Source: Microvirga aerophila
GTDB taxonomy: Bacteria > Pseudomonadota > Alphaproteobacteria > Rhizobiales > Beijerinckiaceae
Assembly: GCF_003332305.1 (NCBI RefSeq)
Contig: NZ_QOIO01000054.1
Span: 1-38,404 of the forward strand
Direction of reading: 5' to 3'
Length of the DNA stretch: 38,404 bases
Both the position numbers and the translations under genes were made by a program. Below the pieces are notes generated by a model, which ran no database searches, was not told where the DNA came from, and saw nothing but the letters and a program-made list of their open reading frames with translations. The first letter of the stretch is position 1, and the number at the start of each line of letters is the position of its first letter. Positions 31,406-38,369 of this stretch are shown one piece after another.

Positions 31406-32095
31406 TCAGCGAGGACGACGGAGCATGGGGGTGATCGGTGGTGACGTTCCCACCTGGATCGTCCCCATCACCTCGAAGCCATGCTGTTGATACAGCGGGA
31501 TGTTCTCAGGGTTGGAGGATTCCAGATAGGCAGGAGTTCCTTCCGCGTCACAGGCCCTAAGGGCATGGGTCAGCAGGGCTGAGCCAAAGCCTTTCCGTTG
31601 CTGGGCCGGATCGACCCCGATCCACGGCAGATACCAGTGCGGCTCGTGAGGATGATAGCTCCCCATCTGCTCGAATATTCCGCTCAGGTCGCCCTGAACC
31701 TTGTCCGAGAGGCCGTCGTGAAGGAGAGCGATCAGAGCGTCCTCGTCGGGCTGCACACCCGGTGGCAGCCATAGCGCAGTGGCCTGAACATCACCAATGA
31801 AGTGGGCTGTGCCGCATGCAAAGGCTCTGCCGCCCAAGGCTCTGACAAAATCAGGAAAGTGCCTCAGGTAGCTGTCGGGAGCGGGGTACATCCAGCGATT
31901 GGCAGGGTCGGTGCTGAAGGCGAGAACAAGAGCGGCTACCAGCCGAGATTGATCCCTGATTTGTGCCGTTTGAACGTGGAGGTCTGCCCCTGTCGTATCA
32001 AGGTTCAAACCAGATGATCTCAGCCTGTTGAGCAAGCTGGTCTGAGTATTGTGCCGAGATGGACTGTCAGGGGTGTTCGGTTGGGCTATTGACAT
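31406..32095 (-). CDS. GNAT-family N-acetyltransferase
   Basis: A 229-residue protein. The acetyl-CoA-binding motif A is LPWIGVDPAQQRKGFGSALL (Q-x-x-G-x-G), followed by CDAEGTPAYLESSNPENIPL, YQQHGFEVMGTI and a final strand, as in GNAT enzymes. The N-terminal 35 residues are extra and polar. The ATG at 32095 has GGAGGG 4 bases upstream and is preferred over the longer frame from 32131. The substrate is unknown; pairing with the aminotransferase suggests amino-acid or amine modification, which is inference. Confidence 0.85.
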   Translation of the reverse strand: MSIAQPNTPDSPSRHNTQTSLLNRLRSSGLNLDTTGADLHVQTAQIRDQSRLVAALVLAFSTDPANRWMYPAPDSYLRHFPDFVRALGGRAFACGTAHFIGDVQATALWLPPGVQPDEDALIALLHDGLSDKVQGDLSGIFEQMGSYHPHEPHWYLPWIGVDPAQQRKGFGSALLTHALRACDAEGTPAYLESSNPENIPLYQQHGFEVMGTIQVGTSPPITPMLRRPR

Positions 32096-32242
32096 CAGTC
32101 CCTCCGTCGAGATCAAACCCGGAAAGATCAACGAAGCTAGGGTAGCAAACAGACGATGGCGGTTGCGTGTGGAAGGACACGTCTCCCTTGTCCTGGATGG
32201 CTGACCTTGACGGGACTATAATACAGTCTTGAGGGTAGAGTG

Positions 32243-32635
32243 ATGAGCGCGCGTGGTTCTGACACAGCCGCGACCGTCCTGCTGATGGAGAGCGCGCCTG
32301 AGGTTCGCACAGGCATGGCTGCTGTCCTGAACGGGGCAGGGTTCAACGTCATCGAGACGCAGAGCCCACACGAGGCGTGGAGCACCCTTGAAGCGCGCTC
32401 TGATGTGCGGGTTCTGCTGGCTGATCTCGATGTGCCCGATGCCACAGACGGCCTGGAGCTTGCCCACAAGGTGCACGACCGCTGGCCCTCCCTCGGACTG
32501 GTGATCATATCCTATTACATCCGGCACCTTCGCCCTTCCGACGTTCCTGGTGACGGGTGCTTCCTTCCGCGTCCTCTTCCAGAGGAGACCCTGTTGCAGG
32601 AAGTGGCCATGGCAGCGGATCGGATGGCGGCCTGA
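32243..32635 (+). CDS. degenerate single-domain response regulator
   Basis: A 130-residue receiver-like protein. The phospho-acceptor D61 is present in VLLADLDVPDATDGLEL, but the usual acidic pair after the first strand is M15-E16 (VLLMESAPEV) and the conserved lysine is R110 (FLPRPLPEE). Such pseudo-receivers may be phosphorylated poorly or act by binding. GAGGG lies 7 bases upstream. There is no output domain and no adjacent kinase; the nearest is the HWE kinase at 33738. Confidence 0.75.
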   Translation: MSARGSDTAATVLLMESAPEVRTGMAAVLNGAGFNVIETQSPHEAWSTLEARSDVRVLLADLDVPDATDGLELAHKVHDRWPSLGLVIISYYIRHLRPSDVPGDGCFLPRPLPEETLLQEVAMAADRMAA

Positions 32636-32790
32636 CGGTTGCCTTTGCCGCGATGGGCTGATCCTTGAAGCCTGTGCCAGAGCTTACCACCCGAGCCTTG
32701 GTAACCTGCAATTTGTACGGACCGACTGCCTCGTGCATCGGCCATGCTCGACTGGATGGACTCACCCACTGAATGGGTTTTTCCCCTACG

Positions 32791-33174
32791 TCACCAGCCC
32801 CAATATGGCGGCACCTTCCAGTGATCGTGAAGGTCCTGCTCACGCCGCCGATCCCACCACACTCTCTCATCCCCGGAGATCATTGGAGCACCGGTTAGCT
32901 GCTCCTGGGTGATGTCGGTGCGATAGCCGCCAAGCTGGGTGTCGTACGTGAGCTTCTCCCACGGGATCGTATGGGTGTGAGCCCCAATCCCAAGGAAGCC
33001 GCCAAAGCTCATTTCGGCGTAGACCACCCGTCCGCTCACCTTCTCAATGACGAGATGATGGATCGTGCCGATGCGCTTGCTCTGCCGGTCATAGACGGGC
33101 GTGCCCTCAACCCGATTGCTTTCGATGAGAGGATGGGAGGGGATTGTGTCTGGAGTTTCTGCTGCTTGGGTCAT
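32791..33174 (-). CDS. PRC-barrel domain protein (paralogue of 14612)
   Basis: A 127-residue protein nearly identical in sequence to that at 14612-14995 over the whole barrel (HPLIESNRVEGTPVYD, GGFLGIGAHTHTIPWEKL). They differ mainly in the last 35 residues (GDERVWWDRRREQDLHDHW). The ribosome site AGGAGGG is also shared. It is on the same strand as, and downstream of, a coiled-coil microprotein, as at 14.2 kb. A GGAAC-N17-CCTT stretch lies about 50 bases upstream, a weaker EcfG match. Confidence 0.85.
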   Translation of the reverse strand: MTQAAETPDTIPSHPLIESNRVEGTPVYDRQSKRIGTIHHLVIEKVSGRVVYAEMSFGGFLGIGAHTHTIPWEKLTYDTQLGGYRTDITQEQLTGAPMISGDERVWWDRRREQDLHDHWKVPPYWGW

Positions 33175-33315
33175 GACAAACCCTCCTGCGCAGATAGAAG
33201 GACTGTGAATCCAAGGTGATCAGGGTCCAATAAGTTCCATGCGCACACTTACTGCTCCGCAAAAGCGGACGACAGGTAAAGCGCTGTCTCGTCTATGTCC
33301 AACCGGGCTGTTTAA

Positions 33316-33609
33316 TTAATGCACGGGATGCAGGTTGCGGAACATCAAAGCAAAAGTTTCGCTTTGGTGAAGCTCGGCCAACTGCTGCACGAGGGGTTCG
33401 CGCTCGCGCCGATGCCGCGCCTCCAGCAGATCGAGCAGACGCTCTCGCGCGGCCTCAGGGCCACTCCAGCCCTTGAGGCCCTCACGGTCGCTGTCATAGC
33501 GAGCTTCGATGTCGGACAGGGCGGCCAGCATAGTTCGTATCTCTGGGCTAAGGCCGCTGCGGTCAATCTCAACCCGTGCCTCGGGTTCGACTGGTAGGAC
33601 GCGTAACAT
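33316..33609 (-). CDS. coiled-coil microprotein, family member 3
   Basis: A 97-residue helical protein with GGAGG 6 bases before its ATG. Its core has MLAALSDIEARYDSDREGL and then LLEARHRREREPLVQQLAEL, matching member 1 (LEARHRQEREAVIQRLVEL) most closely. It ends with a short tail (MFRNLHPVH). Members 1 and 3 are each next to a PRC-barrel gene, so the pair looks duplicated as a unit. Function unknown. Confidence 0.7.
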   Translation of the reverse strand: MLRVLPVEPEARVEIDRSGLSPEIRTMLAALSDIEARYDSDREGLKGWSGPEAARERLLDLLEARHRREREPLVQQLAELHQSETFALMFRNLHPVH

Positions 33610-33737
33610 GATAAGCCTCCCACGTTCCTGTTCTTAGGATCATGTTACACCAAGCGTGACATTGGGAAAAGCGGCTGCCCTACGCCAACCCCTTCGCCGG
33701 ATCAGATTGGCCGAAAGCAAAAGGCTTAGCTCGCCCT

Positions 33738-34892
33738 CTAATGCGGCGGCACGTGGCGGTGCTCGATCAGAGGAGCACTGATCTCGAACCGAAGCCCTGC
33801 GGTGTCGAACTCCAAATGAACCTGCGCATCGCATTGGGCTGGGAGCACGCGCTGAAGAAGCACCAGACCGAAGCCGTTGTGGCTCGGCTCCCCGACTGGT
33901 GGACCATTGTGCTCCACCCAGGTGAGATGGAGCCGCCGCTTCCCGTCAGCAGTTACCACCTCCCACGCGACAGACACGCAGCCCTTGCGTATGGACAATG
34001 CGCCATAGCGAGCTGCATTGGCCGTCAGTTCATGAAGAGCCATGCTGAGGGGAACCGCCAGATCAGCCGACAGGTCCAGTGGAGGTCCCTCCAGCTTGAA
34101 GCGCTGCCGCCGCCGCTCTGCAAACGGCTGAAGTTCGTTCATCAGCATCTCTTGCAGGGGGACGGTTTGCCAGTAATCCTCCGTCAGCAGAGCATGAGTC
34201 TTGGCCAAGGCAGCAATGCGGGCCGAGAACGAGCGGTTGAACTCCTTGATGCTGCTGGCGGACCGCGCCGTGGCTCCGACAAGCGCCTGCACAGTCGCCA
34301 GAGTGTTGCGCACCCGATGATGCAGCTCCCGCACCAGTAGCGCTTGACGCCGCTCGGTGCAGCGGCTGGTGGCGAGGACCTCATCGCGCTCTGCCACCGC
34401 GCGGCGTAGCTCAAGCTGCGCCATCACCTGCTCGGCCAGGGTGGTCAGAGCAAAGGCTTGCTCGGCGCTGAGGTCGCGGGGAACACAGTCGAGAACACAG
34501 ATCGTGCCCAAAGGCAGACCGCCTGGGCTGGTCAGGAGCGCCCCGGCATAAAAGCGCAGGTGCGGCTCGCCCATGACCAGCGGATTGCCGTTGAAGCGCA
34601 CGTCCTGGGTGGTGTCGCGGACCAAGAGCAGTCCCGGCTGGAGAATAGCGTGGGCGCAGATGGAAACGTCGAGCGGCGTCTCGCGCCAGCCCAGACCCAC
34701 TTCAGCCTTGAACCACTGCCTGCGGTCGTCGATCAGGGTGATCAGCGCCATGGGGGTCTGACACACCATTGCTGCCAAGCGCACCAGATTGTCAAACACT
34801 GGTTCAGTGGGCGTGTCCAGGATGCGATAGCTGCGCAGCGCCGCAAGCCGATCACTCTCCTGCCACGGGGGAAGCACTTGTTCGTTCAACAC
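33738..34892 (-). CDS. GAF-domain HWE histidine kinase
   Basis: A 384-residue soluble sensor kinase. Residues about 15-165 form a GAF domain (VFDNLVRLAAMVCQTPMALI, GAGALLTSPGGLPLGTICVLD). The kinase part has ELHHRVRNTLATVQAL, with H192 the likely phospho-acceptor, then the N-box MALHELTANAARYGAL and the WVEHNGPP motif that names the HWE family. HWE kinases commonly feed the general stress response through PhyR-type regulators. A receiver protein, an EcfG sigma factor and NepR-like genes lie directly upstream. It starts at GTG; the TTG codon next to it may serve. A TGAAC-N16-CGTT site lies about 35 bases upstream. Confidence 0.9.
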   Translation of the reverse strand: MLNEQVLPPWQESDRLAALRSYRILDTPTEPVFDNLVRLAAMVCQTPMALITLIDDRRQWFKAEVGLGWRETPLDVSICAHAILQPGLLLVRDTTQDVRFNGNPLVMGEPHLRFYAGALLTSPGGLPLGTICVLDCVPRDLSAEQAFALTTLAEQVMAQLELRRAVAERDEVLATSRCTERRQALLVRELHHRVRNTLATVQALVGATARSASSIKEFNRSFSARIAALAKTHALLTEDYWQTVPLQEMLMNELQPFAERRRQRFKLEGPPLDLSADLAVPLSMALHELTANAARYGALSIRKGCVSVAWEVVTADGKRRLHLTWVEHNGPPVGEPSHNGFGLVLLQRVLPAQCDAQVHLEFDTAGLRFEISAPLIEHRHVPPH

Positions 34893-34923
34893 CAGGAGCT
34901 ACTCACCACATCACAGCAAGCAG

Positions 34924-34948
34924 AACGGGCGACATGGGCGAGAGTTCA
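34924..34948 (-). promoter_or_regulatory. weak sigma-EcfG-like promoter before the HWE kinase
   Basis: On the minus strand TGAAC (34948-34944) is followed after 16 bases by CGTT (34927-34924). One mismatch to the GGAAC-N16/17-CGTT consensus. Confidence 0.4.
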
Positions 34949-34976
34949 TGCAAGCAAGGTGTTTTGCCAGAAAGGT

Positions 34977-35354
34977 TTAGCTCTCGCTGACGAGAAGCTC
35001 CTGGCAGGCTTGCACAAGAGCAGAGGGCGGGACCGGCTTCTCGATCCAGGTGATGCGGTGAAACGCAGCGAGAAGCTCCTGGTCTGGCCCATAGCCTGAA
35101 TAGATCAGGAATGGCACCGCTCGATTGCCGAGTTCCTGCGCGATCTCGCGACAGGGACCATCCCTCAGTGCCGCATCCAGAATGGCCGTATCAGGTGTAG
35201 CGGTCTGAAGCCATTCAAGCGCCGCCGAGCACGTCGTGAATGGCCCTGCGACCCGAAAGCCCGCGTCCTGCAAATCATCCTGAAGGTTGATCCCGATCAG
35301 AACCTCGTCTTCCAGAATAAGGACCAGTGGTGCGTCATTGCCGTGACTGTTCAT
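34977..35354 (-). CDS. single-domain response regulator
   Basis: A 125-residue receiver with all key residues: E15-D16 in LVLILEDEVL, phospho-acceptor D60 in AILDAALRDG, S86 in FLIYSGYG, and K106 in WIEKPV. It has no output domain. In related genomes the receiver in such loci is PhyR, which carries an N-terminal sigma-like domain; that domain is absent here, so this protein could be a phosphate sink or relay for the neighbouring HWE kinase. It lies between ecfG and the kinase, all on the same strand. Confidence 0.85.
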   Translation of the reverse strand: MNSHGNDAPLVLILEDEVLIGINLQDDLQDAGFRVAGPFTTCSAALEWLQTATPDTAILDAALRDGPCREIAQELGNRAVPFLIYSGYGPDQELLAAFHRITWIEKPVPPSALVQACQELLVSES

Positions 35355-35436
35355 CTGACAAGACTTCAGCCATTCGACTTGAACCCTGCCTTAACAACCA
35401 AGCGTGACTGTTCATGCAGGCTGCGGGAAACAGTTG

Positions 35437-35979
35437 TCATCCTGCTGCTAGGGCTGCCTTCATCACGCTTTCTGGGCCGATCTCGGCTTCGCTCTCCAAG
35501 CTCAACAACCTTGTCAGCCGGAAACGGGCACGGTGCACGCGGCTCTTGATCGTGCCAACCGCAACCCTGCACACCACAGCCGCCTCCTCATAGGACATCC
35601 CCTGCGCCGCCACCAGCAGCAGCGCTTCCCGTTGTTCCACCGGAAGCCTTTTCAGCGCTCTGCGGCAATCCTCGTAATCAAGGTGAGCCTGCTGATCCGG
35701 CTGTGTCTTGAGCCGAGCCGCAAAGGACCCATCCGCATCTTCCACCTCCCGTTTGCGCTTGCGGTACTCGGAGTGGAACAGGTTGCGCAGGATGGTGAAG
35801 AGCCACGCATTGAGGTTTGTGCCGCGTTCGAACCTGTCGATGTTGGCCCAGGCCCGCACGAGGGTATCCTGCACCAGATCGTCGGCACGGTCAGGGTTGT
35901 TGGTCAGGGCGATGGCAAACGCCCGCAGGTGAGGGACCGCCGCAAGAAGTTCAGCCCGCAGCGGCTCCTCAACGGCCAT
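35437..35979 (-). CDS. ecfG: EcfG-type ECF RNA polymerase sigma factor
   Basis: A 180-residue sigma factor with region 2 (ADDLVQDTLVRAWANIDRF, NAWLFTILRNLFHSEYRKRK) and region 4 (LPVEQREALLLVAAQGMSYE, AVGTIKSRVHRARFRL). The combination of these motifs and the overlapping NepR-like gene fits the EcfG (ECF15) general stress sigma factor of Alphaproteobacteria. The frame is open 28 codons further, but the ATG at 35979 has GGAGGG 8 bases upstream and overlaps the nepR stop by 11 bases. It is expected to transcribe GGAAC/CGTT-type promoters, including its own. Confidence 0.9.
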   Translation of the reverse strand: MAVEEPLRAELLAAVPHLRAFAIALTNNPDRADDLVQDTLVRAWANIDRFERGTNLNAWLFTILRNLFHSEYRKRKREVEDADGSFAARLKTQPDQQAHLDYEDCRRALKRLPVEQREALLLVAAQGMSYEEAAVVCRVAVGTIKSRVHRARFRLTRLLSLESEAEIGPESVMKAALAAG

Positions 35980-36145
35980 GCTGCGTGCCCTCCAGGTGAG
36001 CCTCGATCTCCCGCACCAACCTTGCCAATTGCGGTGAGAGCGGCTGCTGGAGCAACACGGCATACATGGCCTGCAAGGCTGCCCCCAATCCCGTCCTGCG
36101 TCTCAGCCTGGATGTCGCTCCAGAGGCTGTCGTTGCGCCACACAT
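35969..36145 (-). CDS. nepR: NepR-like anti-sigma factor
   Basis: A 58-residue frame, too short for most callers, that overlaps the start of ecfG by 11 bases. Its C-terminal part, ALQAMYAVLLQQPLSPQLAR then LVREIEAHLEG, matches the NepR core (two helices with the L-x-x-M/L-Y...P-x-P pattern). NepR proteins hold EcfG inactive until phosphorylated PhyR removes them. The basic N-terminus (SRLRRRTGLG) is usual. The start codon is uncertain, since the ATG at 36145 has no good ribosome site. An alternative frame from 36200 (MADAVKDNWPLG) overlaps but does not continue into the NepR core. Confidence 0.7.
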   Translation of the reverse strand: MCGATTASGATSRLRRRTGLGAALQAMYAVLLQQPLSPQLARLVREIEAHLEGTQHGR

Positions 36146-36242
36146 GAGGGATGATGATAAGCTTGCCCAGCGGCCAGTTGTCCTTCACAGCGTCGGCCAT
36201 CGGGCGATCCCTGCAATCCACTCACTTCGGGAGCTTGACGGT

Positions 36243-36267
36243 AACCGCAGAGGGTGAAGGGCGTTCC
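36243..36267 (-). promoter_or_regulatory. sigma-EcfG-like promoter upstream of nepR-ecfG
   Basis: On the minus strand GGAAC (36267-36263), 17 bases, GGTT (36246-36243). This is one base from the EcfG consensus and is expected from the known autoregulation of the sigma factor. It is about 100 bases upstream of nepR. Confidence 0.65.
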
Positions 36268-36410
36268 GGCCTTGAGACGATTTTCTAGCCTATGTTAACG
36301 GCTCAGGTGAAACCAGGGCGATGGCAGCCGGTTGTGGTCCATAGTACCTGAAGCTCCTTCGGTCACCGTATCAGAGGCAAACTGAGCCAGTTCTGCCTGA
36401 GGATTACTGC

Positions 36411-36581
36411 ATGACCACAATCCCTCCCACCCCCCACCATGTCGGCGCGAAACTCACCGGAGTGGTCGGACACGATCTCCCGACCCTCTACCGTGAGGTC
36501 CTCCACCTTCCTGTCCCGGACCACCTTGCTGCTGTGATCGAACGGCTTGAGGCGTATGGAAGGGGCGGACGGAGCCGGTAG
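36411..36581 (+). CDS. second NepR-like protein
   Basis: A 56-residue frame with TGAGGA 7 bases before its ATG, divergent from nepR-ecfG. The C-terminal part LPTLYREVLHLPVPDHLAAV then IERLEAYG fits the NepR pattern (L-x-x-L/M-Y-x-x-V-x-x-x-P-x-P-x-x-L-x-x-[LV]-I-x-x-L-E) better than the first copy. It may be a paralogous anti-sigma factor acting on this or another EcfG. It is not seen in the usual phyR-nepR-ecfG order. The name is inferred from the motif only. Confidence 0.55.
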   Translation: MTTIPPTPHHVGAKLTGVVGHDLPTLYREVLHLPVPDHLAAVIERLEAYGRGGRSR

Positions 36582-36690
36582 CACCCTCTCCCCACCGCTT
36601 CCCTGCTGACTTATGCGGGCACGGCCCAGCGCAGGTGGTGGTGCAGTCCGTAGGATACACTCCCTGACCCACTGATGACGGAGGTCTGAG

Positions 36691-36981
36691 ATGCCCCCTG
36701 GAATGCTCGCTCGTCAAGTTGCGTCCATGGCCAATCGGATTTTCCTATCCGAGAACGATCTCCATGATGAGCTTCAGACCACGCTCGCAGCCTTGGCCGC
36801 CATCGAGTACCGCCACGAGATGGAGCGGGAGCAGCTGGCGCAGAGGCTTGGCTCGCAGGCGGTCGTCCAACGCCTGTGGGAAGAGCGCGAGAGGCGCTAC
36901 CAAGCCGAGCGCGAGCCTTACCTGCGCAAGCTCGAACGGCTTCAGCAACAGATCAGATGGCACATGACCTCGGGCTTGTAA
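36691..36981 (+). CDS. coiled-coil microprotein, family member 4
   Basis: A 96-residue protein with GGAGG 6 bases before the ATG. The two-helix core is LAALAAIEYRHEMEREQLAQ, then RYQAEREPYLRKLERLQQQI. It is the member most like 15927. No PRC-barrel gene is adjacent, but a DUF6894-type gene follows. Confidence 0.7.
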   Translation: MPPGMLARQVASMANRIFLSENDLHDELQTTLAALAAIEYRHEMEREQLAQRLGSQAVVQRLWEERERRYQAEREPYLRKLERLQQQIRWHMTSGL

Positions 36982-37036
36982 GGTGCGCCAGCCGCGCGCA
37001 GGCGAATGTACCGATACCAGAGGATGGGAGGATCAG

Positions 37037-37171
37037 ATGCTCACCCCAGTCACGGACGATCCCAAACAGGAACCCCAGCGGAGCGGCTGCTTCAGCGGCC
37101 TGTTTGCCCCACGTCGGTGGAATCATGCCCCGCTACTACTTCCACGTTCAGGATGGCACCGGTCTCGATAA
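37037..37171 (+). CDS. possible 44-residue ORF overlapping the next gene
   Basis: An ATG at 37037 follows GGGAGG by 5 bases and gives MLTPVTDDPKQEPQRSGCFS, then a basic Trp-containing tail. It overlaps the DUF6894 gene start by 47 bases in another frame. The ribosome site is good, but nothing else supports it. Confidence 0.3.
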   Translation: MLTPVTDDPKQEPQRSGCFSGLFAPRRWNHAPLLLPRSGWHRSR

Positions 37172-37367
37172 AGACCATATCGGCACAGACCTCCGCGATC
37201 CCGATGAAGTCCACATCGAGGCTCTGAAAGTCGCTCGTGAGCTTTGTGCTCTGTGGGACGACCTCCCACCGGGAGACTTGGACAAGATGGCCATCGAAGT
37301 GGTTGATGCCAGCGGCGAGACAATTCTGGTCGTACCCTTCTCAGAGGTAGCAGAAGCAGGGTCCTGA
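37125..37367 (+). CDS. DUF6894-type small protein
   Basis: An 80-residue protein beginning MPRYYFHVQDGTGLDKDHIG, the signature of a very common rhizobial small family (MPRYYFHV-x-DG), then DPDEVHIEALKVARELCA and a strand-rich end (AIEVVDASGETILVVPFSE). GGTGGA precedes the ATG. The function is unknown, though such genes often sit near stress and mobile-element genes. Confidence 0.75.
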   Translation: MPRYYFHVQDGTGLDKDHIGTDLRDPDEVHIEALKVARELCALWDDLPPGDLDKMAIEVVDASGETILVVPFSEVAEAGS

Positions 37368-37427
37368 ACGCCGTAAGAATAATCGCGGGACCAACGTCAG
37401 AGCCTGCGCAGCAGAAAGGCTGGATCG

Positions 37428-37784
37428 ATGACCCACACTATCCTCGTTGCCACAAGCAAGTCCGATCTCGGTTCCTGCCTCTCATCGTCCATCCAGGACC
37501 TGGGGTGGGCGGTCGTGGGTCCATGCCGCAGCAATGCGCAGGCGCTGGACTGCCTTGACGCCGAGGCGGTTGATGCAGCCATCCTCGACATCCTGCTGGA
37601 GGATGGATCAGCCTTCCAACTGGCAGCCGCCTTGCACCGCGCTGCCACTCCCTTGGTGTTCTTCGCCACCTTTGATCCGCATCGAAAGCTCATCCACGCC
37701 GAATTCCCCGACAGGCCAGGAGCCTGCCGGGCGGCACAACTTGTGGACCTTCTCCGTGCTTTTGGGCGAGCCGATTCAGTCTGA
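37428..37784 (+). CDS. degenerate single-domain response regulator
   Basis: A 118-residue receiver-like protein. D54 of AILDILLEDG fits the phospho-acceptor, but the acidic pair is absent (ILVATSKSD) and the lysine is replaced by R96 (FPDRPG). This is the second pseudo-receiver in the window. It has no output domain and lies away from any kinase. Confidence 0.7.
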   Translation: MTHTILVATSKSDLGSCLSSSIQDLGWAVVGPCRSNAQALDCLDAEAVDAAILDILLEDGSAFQLAAALHRAATPLVFFATFDPHRKLIHAEFPDRPGACRAAQLVDLLRAFGRADSV

Positions 37785-38047
37785 TGGCAGCCACAGCCGT
37801 TGCTGTGCATTCAGCAATTTCGAACGTCAACCACGGCCATGACGGCACAGGGAGTGCCCATGCGGGCTTTAGCCTGAGTGAGCTTGATCCGCTGTATCGC
37901 ACGGCGGACGAGGCTGGTCCGGACACCATCGCGATGCTGGAGATTCACGTTGTAGAGGATGTCCAAAGCGTTGTCGGCTCTGAGGCGATGACGATGCTTC
38001 TTAACGGCTTGCGGTGCCATCCCGCTCGATGTTTCCCGAAATCCTGA
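37784..38047 (+). pseudogene. decayed relative of the ABM-like gene at 12306
   Basis: Within this open frame the segment YRTADEAGPDTIAMLE and the following residues through LLNGLR (37889-38014) match the ABM-like protein at 12306-12623 (YRTADAASPDTFTMLE through VLDGLR) at about half of 40 positions. The N-terminal half has no similarity and the C-terminal strand is lost. The frame begins inside the stop of the preceding receiver gene and probably has no function. Confidence 0.5.
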
Positions 38048-38369
38048 CGTGGCTCGCTATTCTAGAGCAACCACCTTGCGGCCCCTGACAGAAAGAACCG
38101 GATCAGCGCACCGGAAGGCAAGGACCATTGAGCCAAAGATGATGCTGTTCGGTCGATCATAAAGATCAGGGGGCTTTCCCGTGTAGGCGTGCCCGCCCCT
38201 AGAAATCTCCCTGTCACATGACTCCGATAAATGACTGGTCTGTACCCGTCATGCCCCAGAGGCCACCGTGGCATGCCTCTTGCATGGCAGAGGGCCAGGA
38301 TCAAACCCGAGCGACCATTGGCAGCAAGGCCCTGCTGAATGTCGCTCCTGCTGCCGATGGAGGTCTGAC
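38048..38369. other. 322-bp region without a supported gene
   Basis: A minus-strand frame (38062-38304) lacks a ribosome site and motif. The end carries GGAGG for the gene below. Confidence 0.35.

Noticed and set aside
33741..34340. 199-codon plus-strand frame
   Set aside because: Antisense to the kinase core, no start signal.
34458..35099. 213-codon plus-strand frame
   Set aside because: Antisense to the HWE kinase and receiver genes, whose catalytic motifs are intact.
35533..36147. 204-codon plus-strand frame
   Set aside because: Antisense to ecfG and nepR.
35904..36221. Longer frame (MADAVKDNWPLG...) over nepR
   Set aside because: It does not contain the NepR core and runs antiphase through the start of ecfG. 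Its N-terminus could be real only if a frameshift joins it to nepR, which I cannot show.
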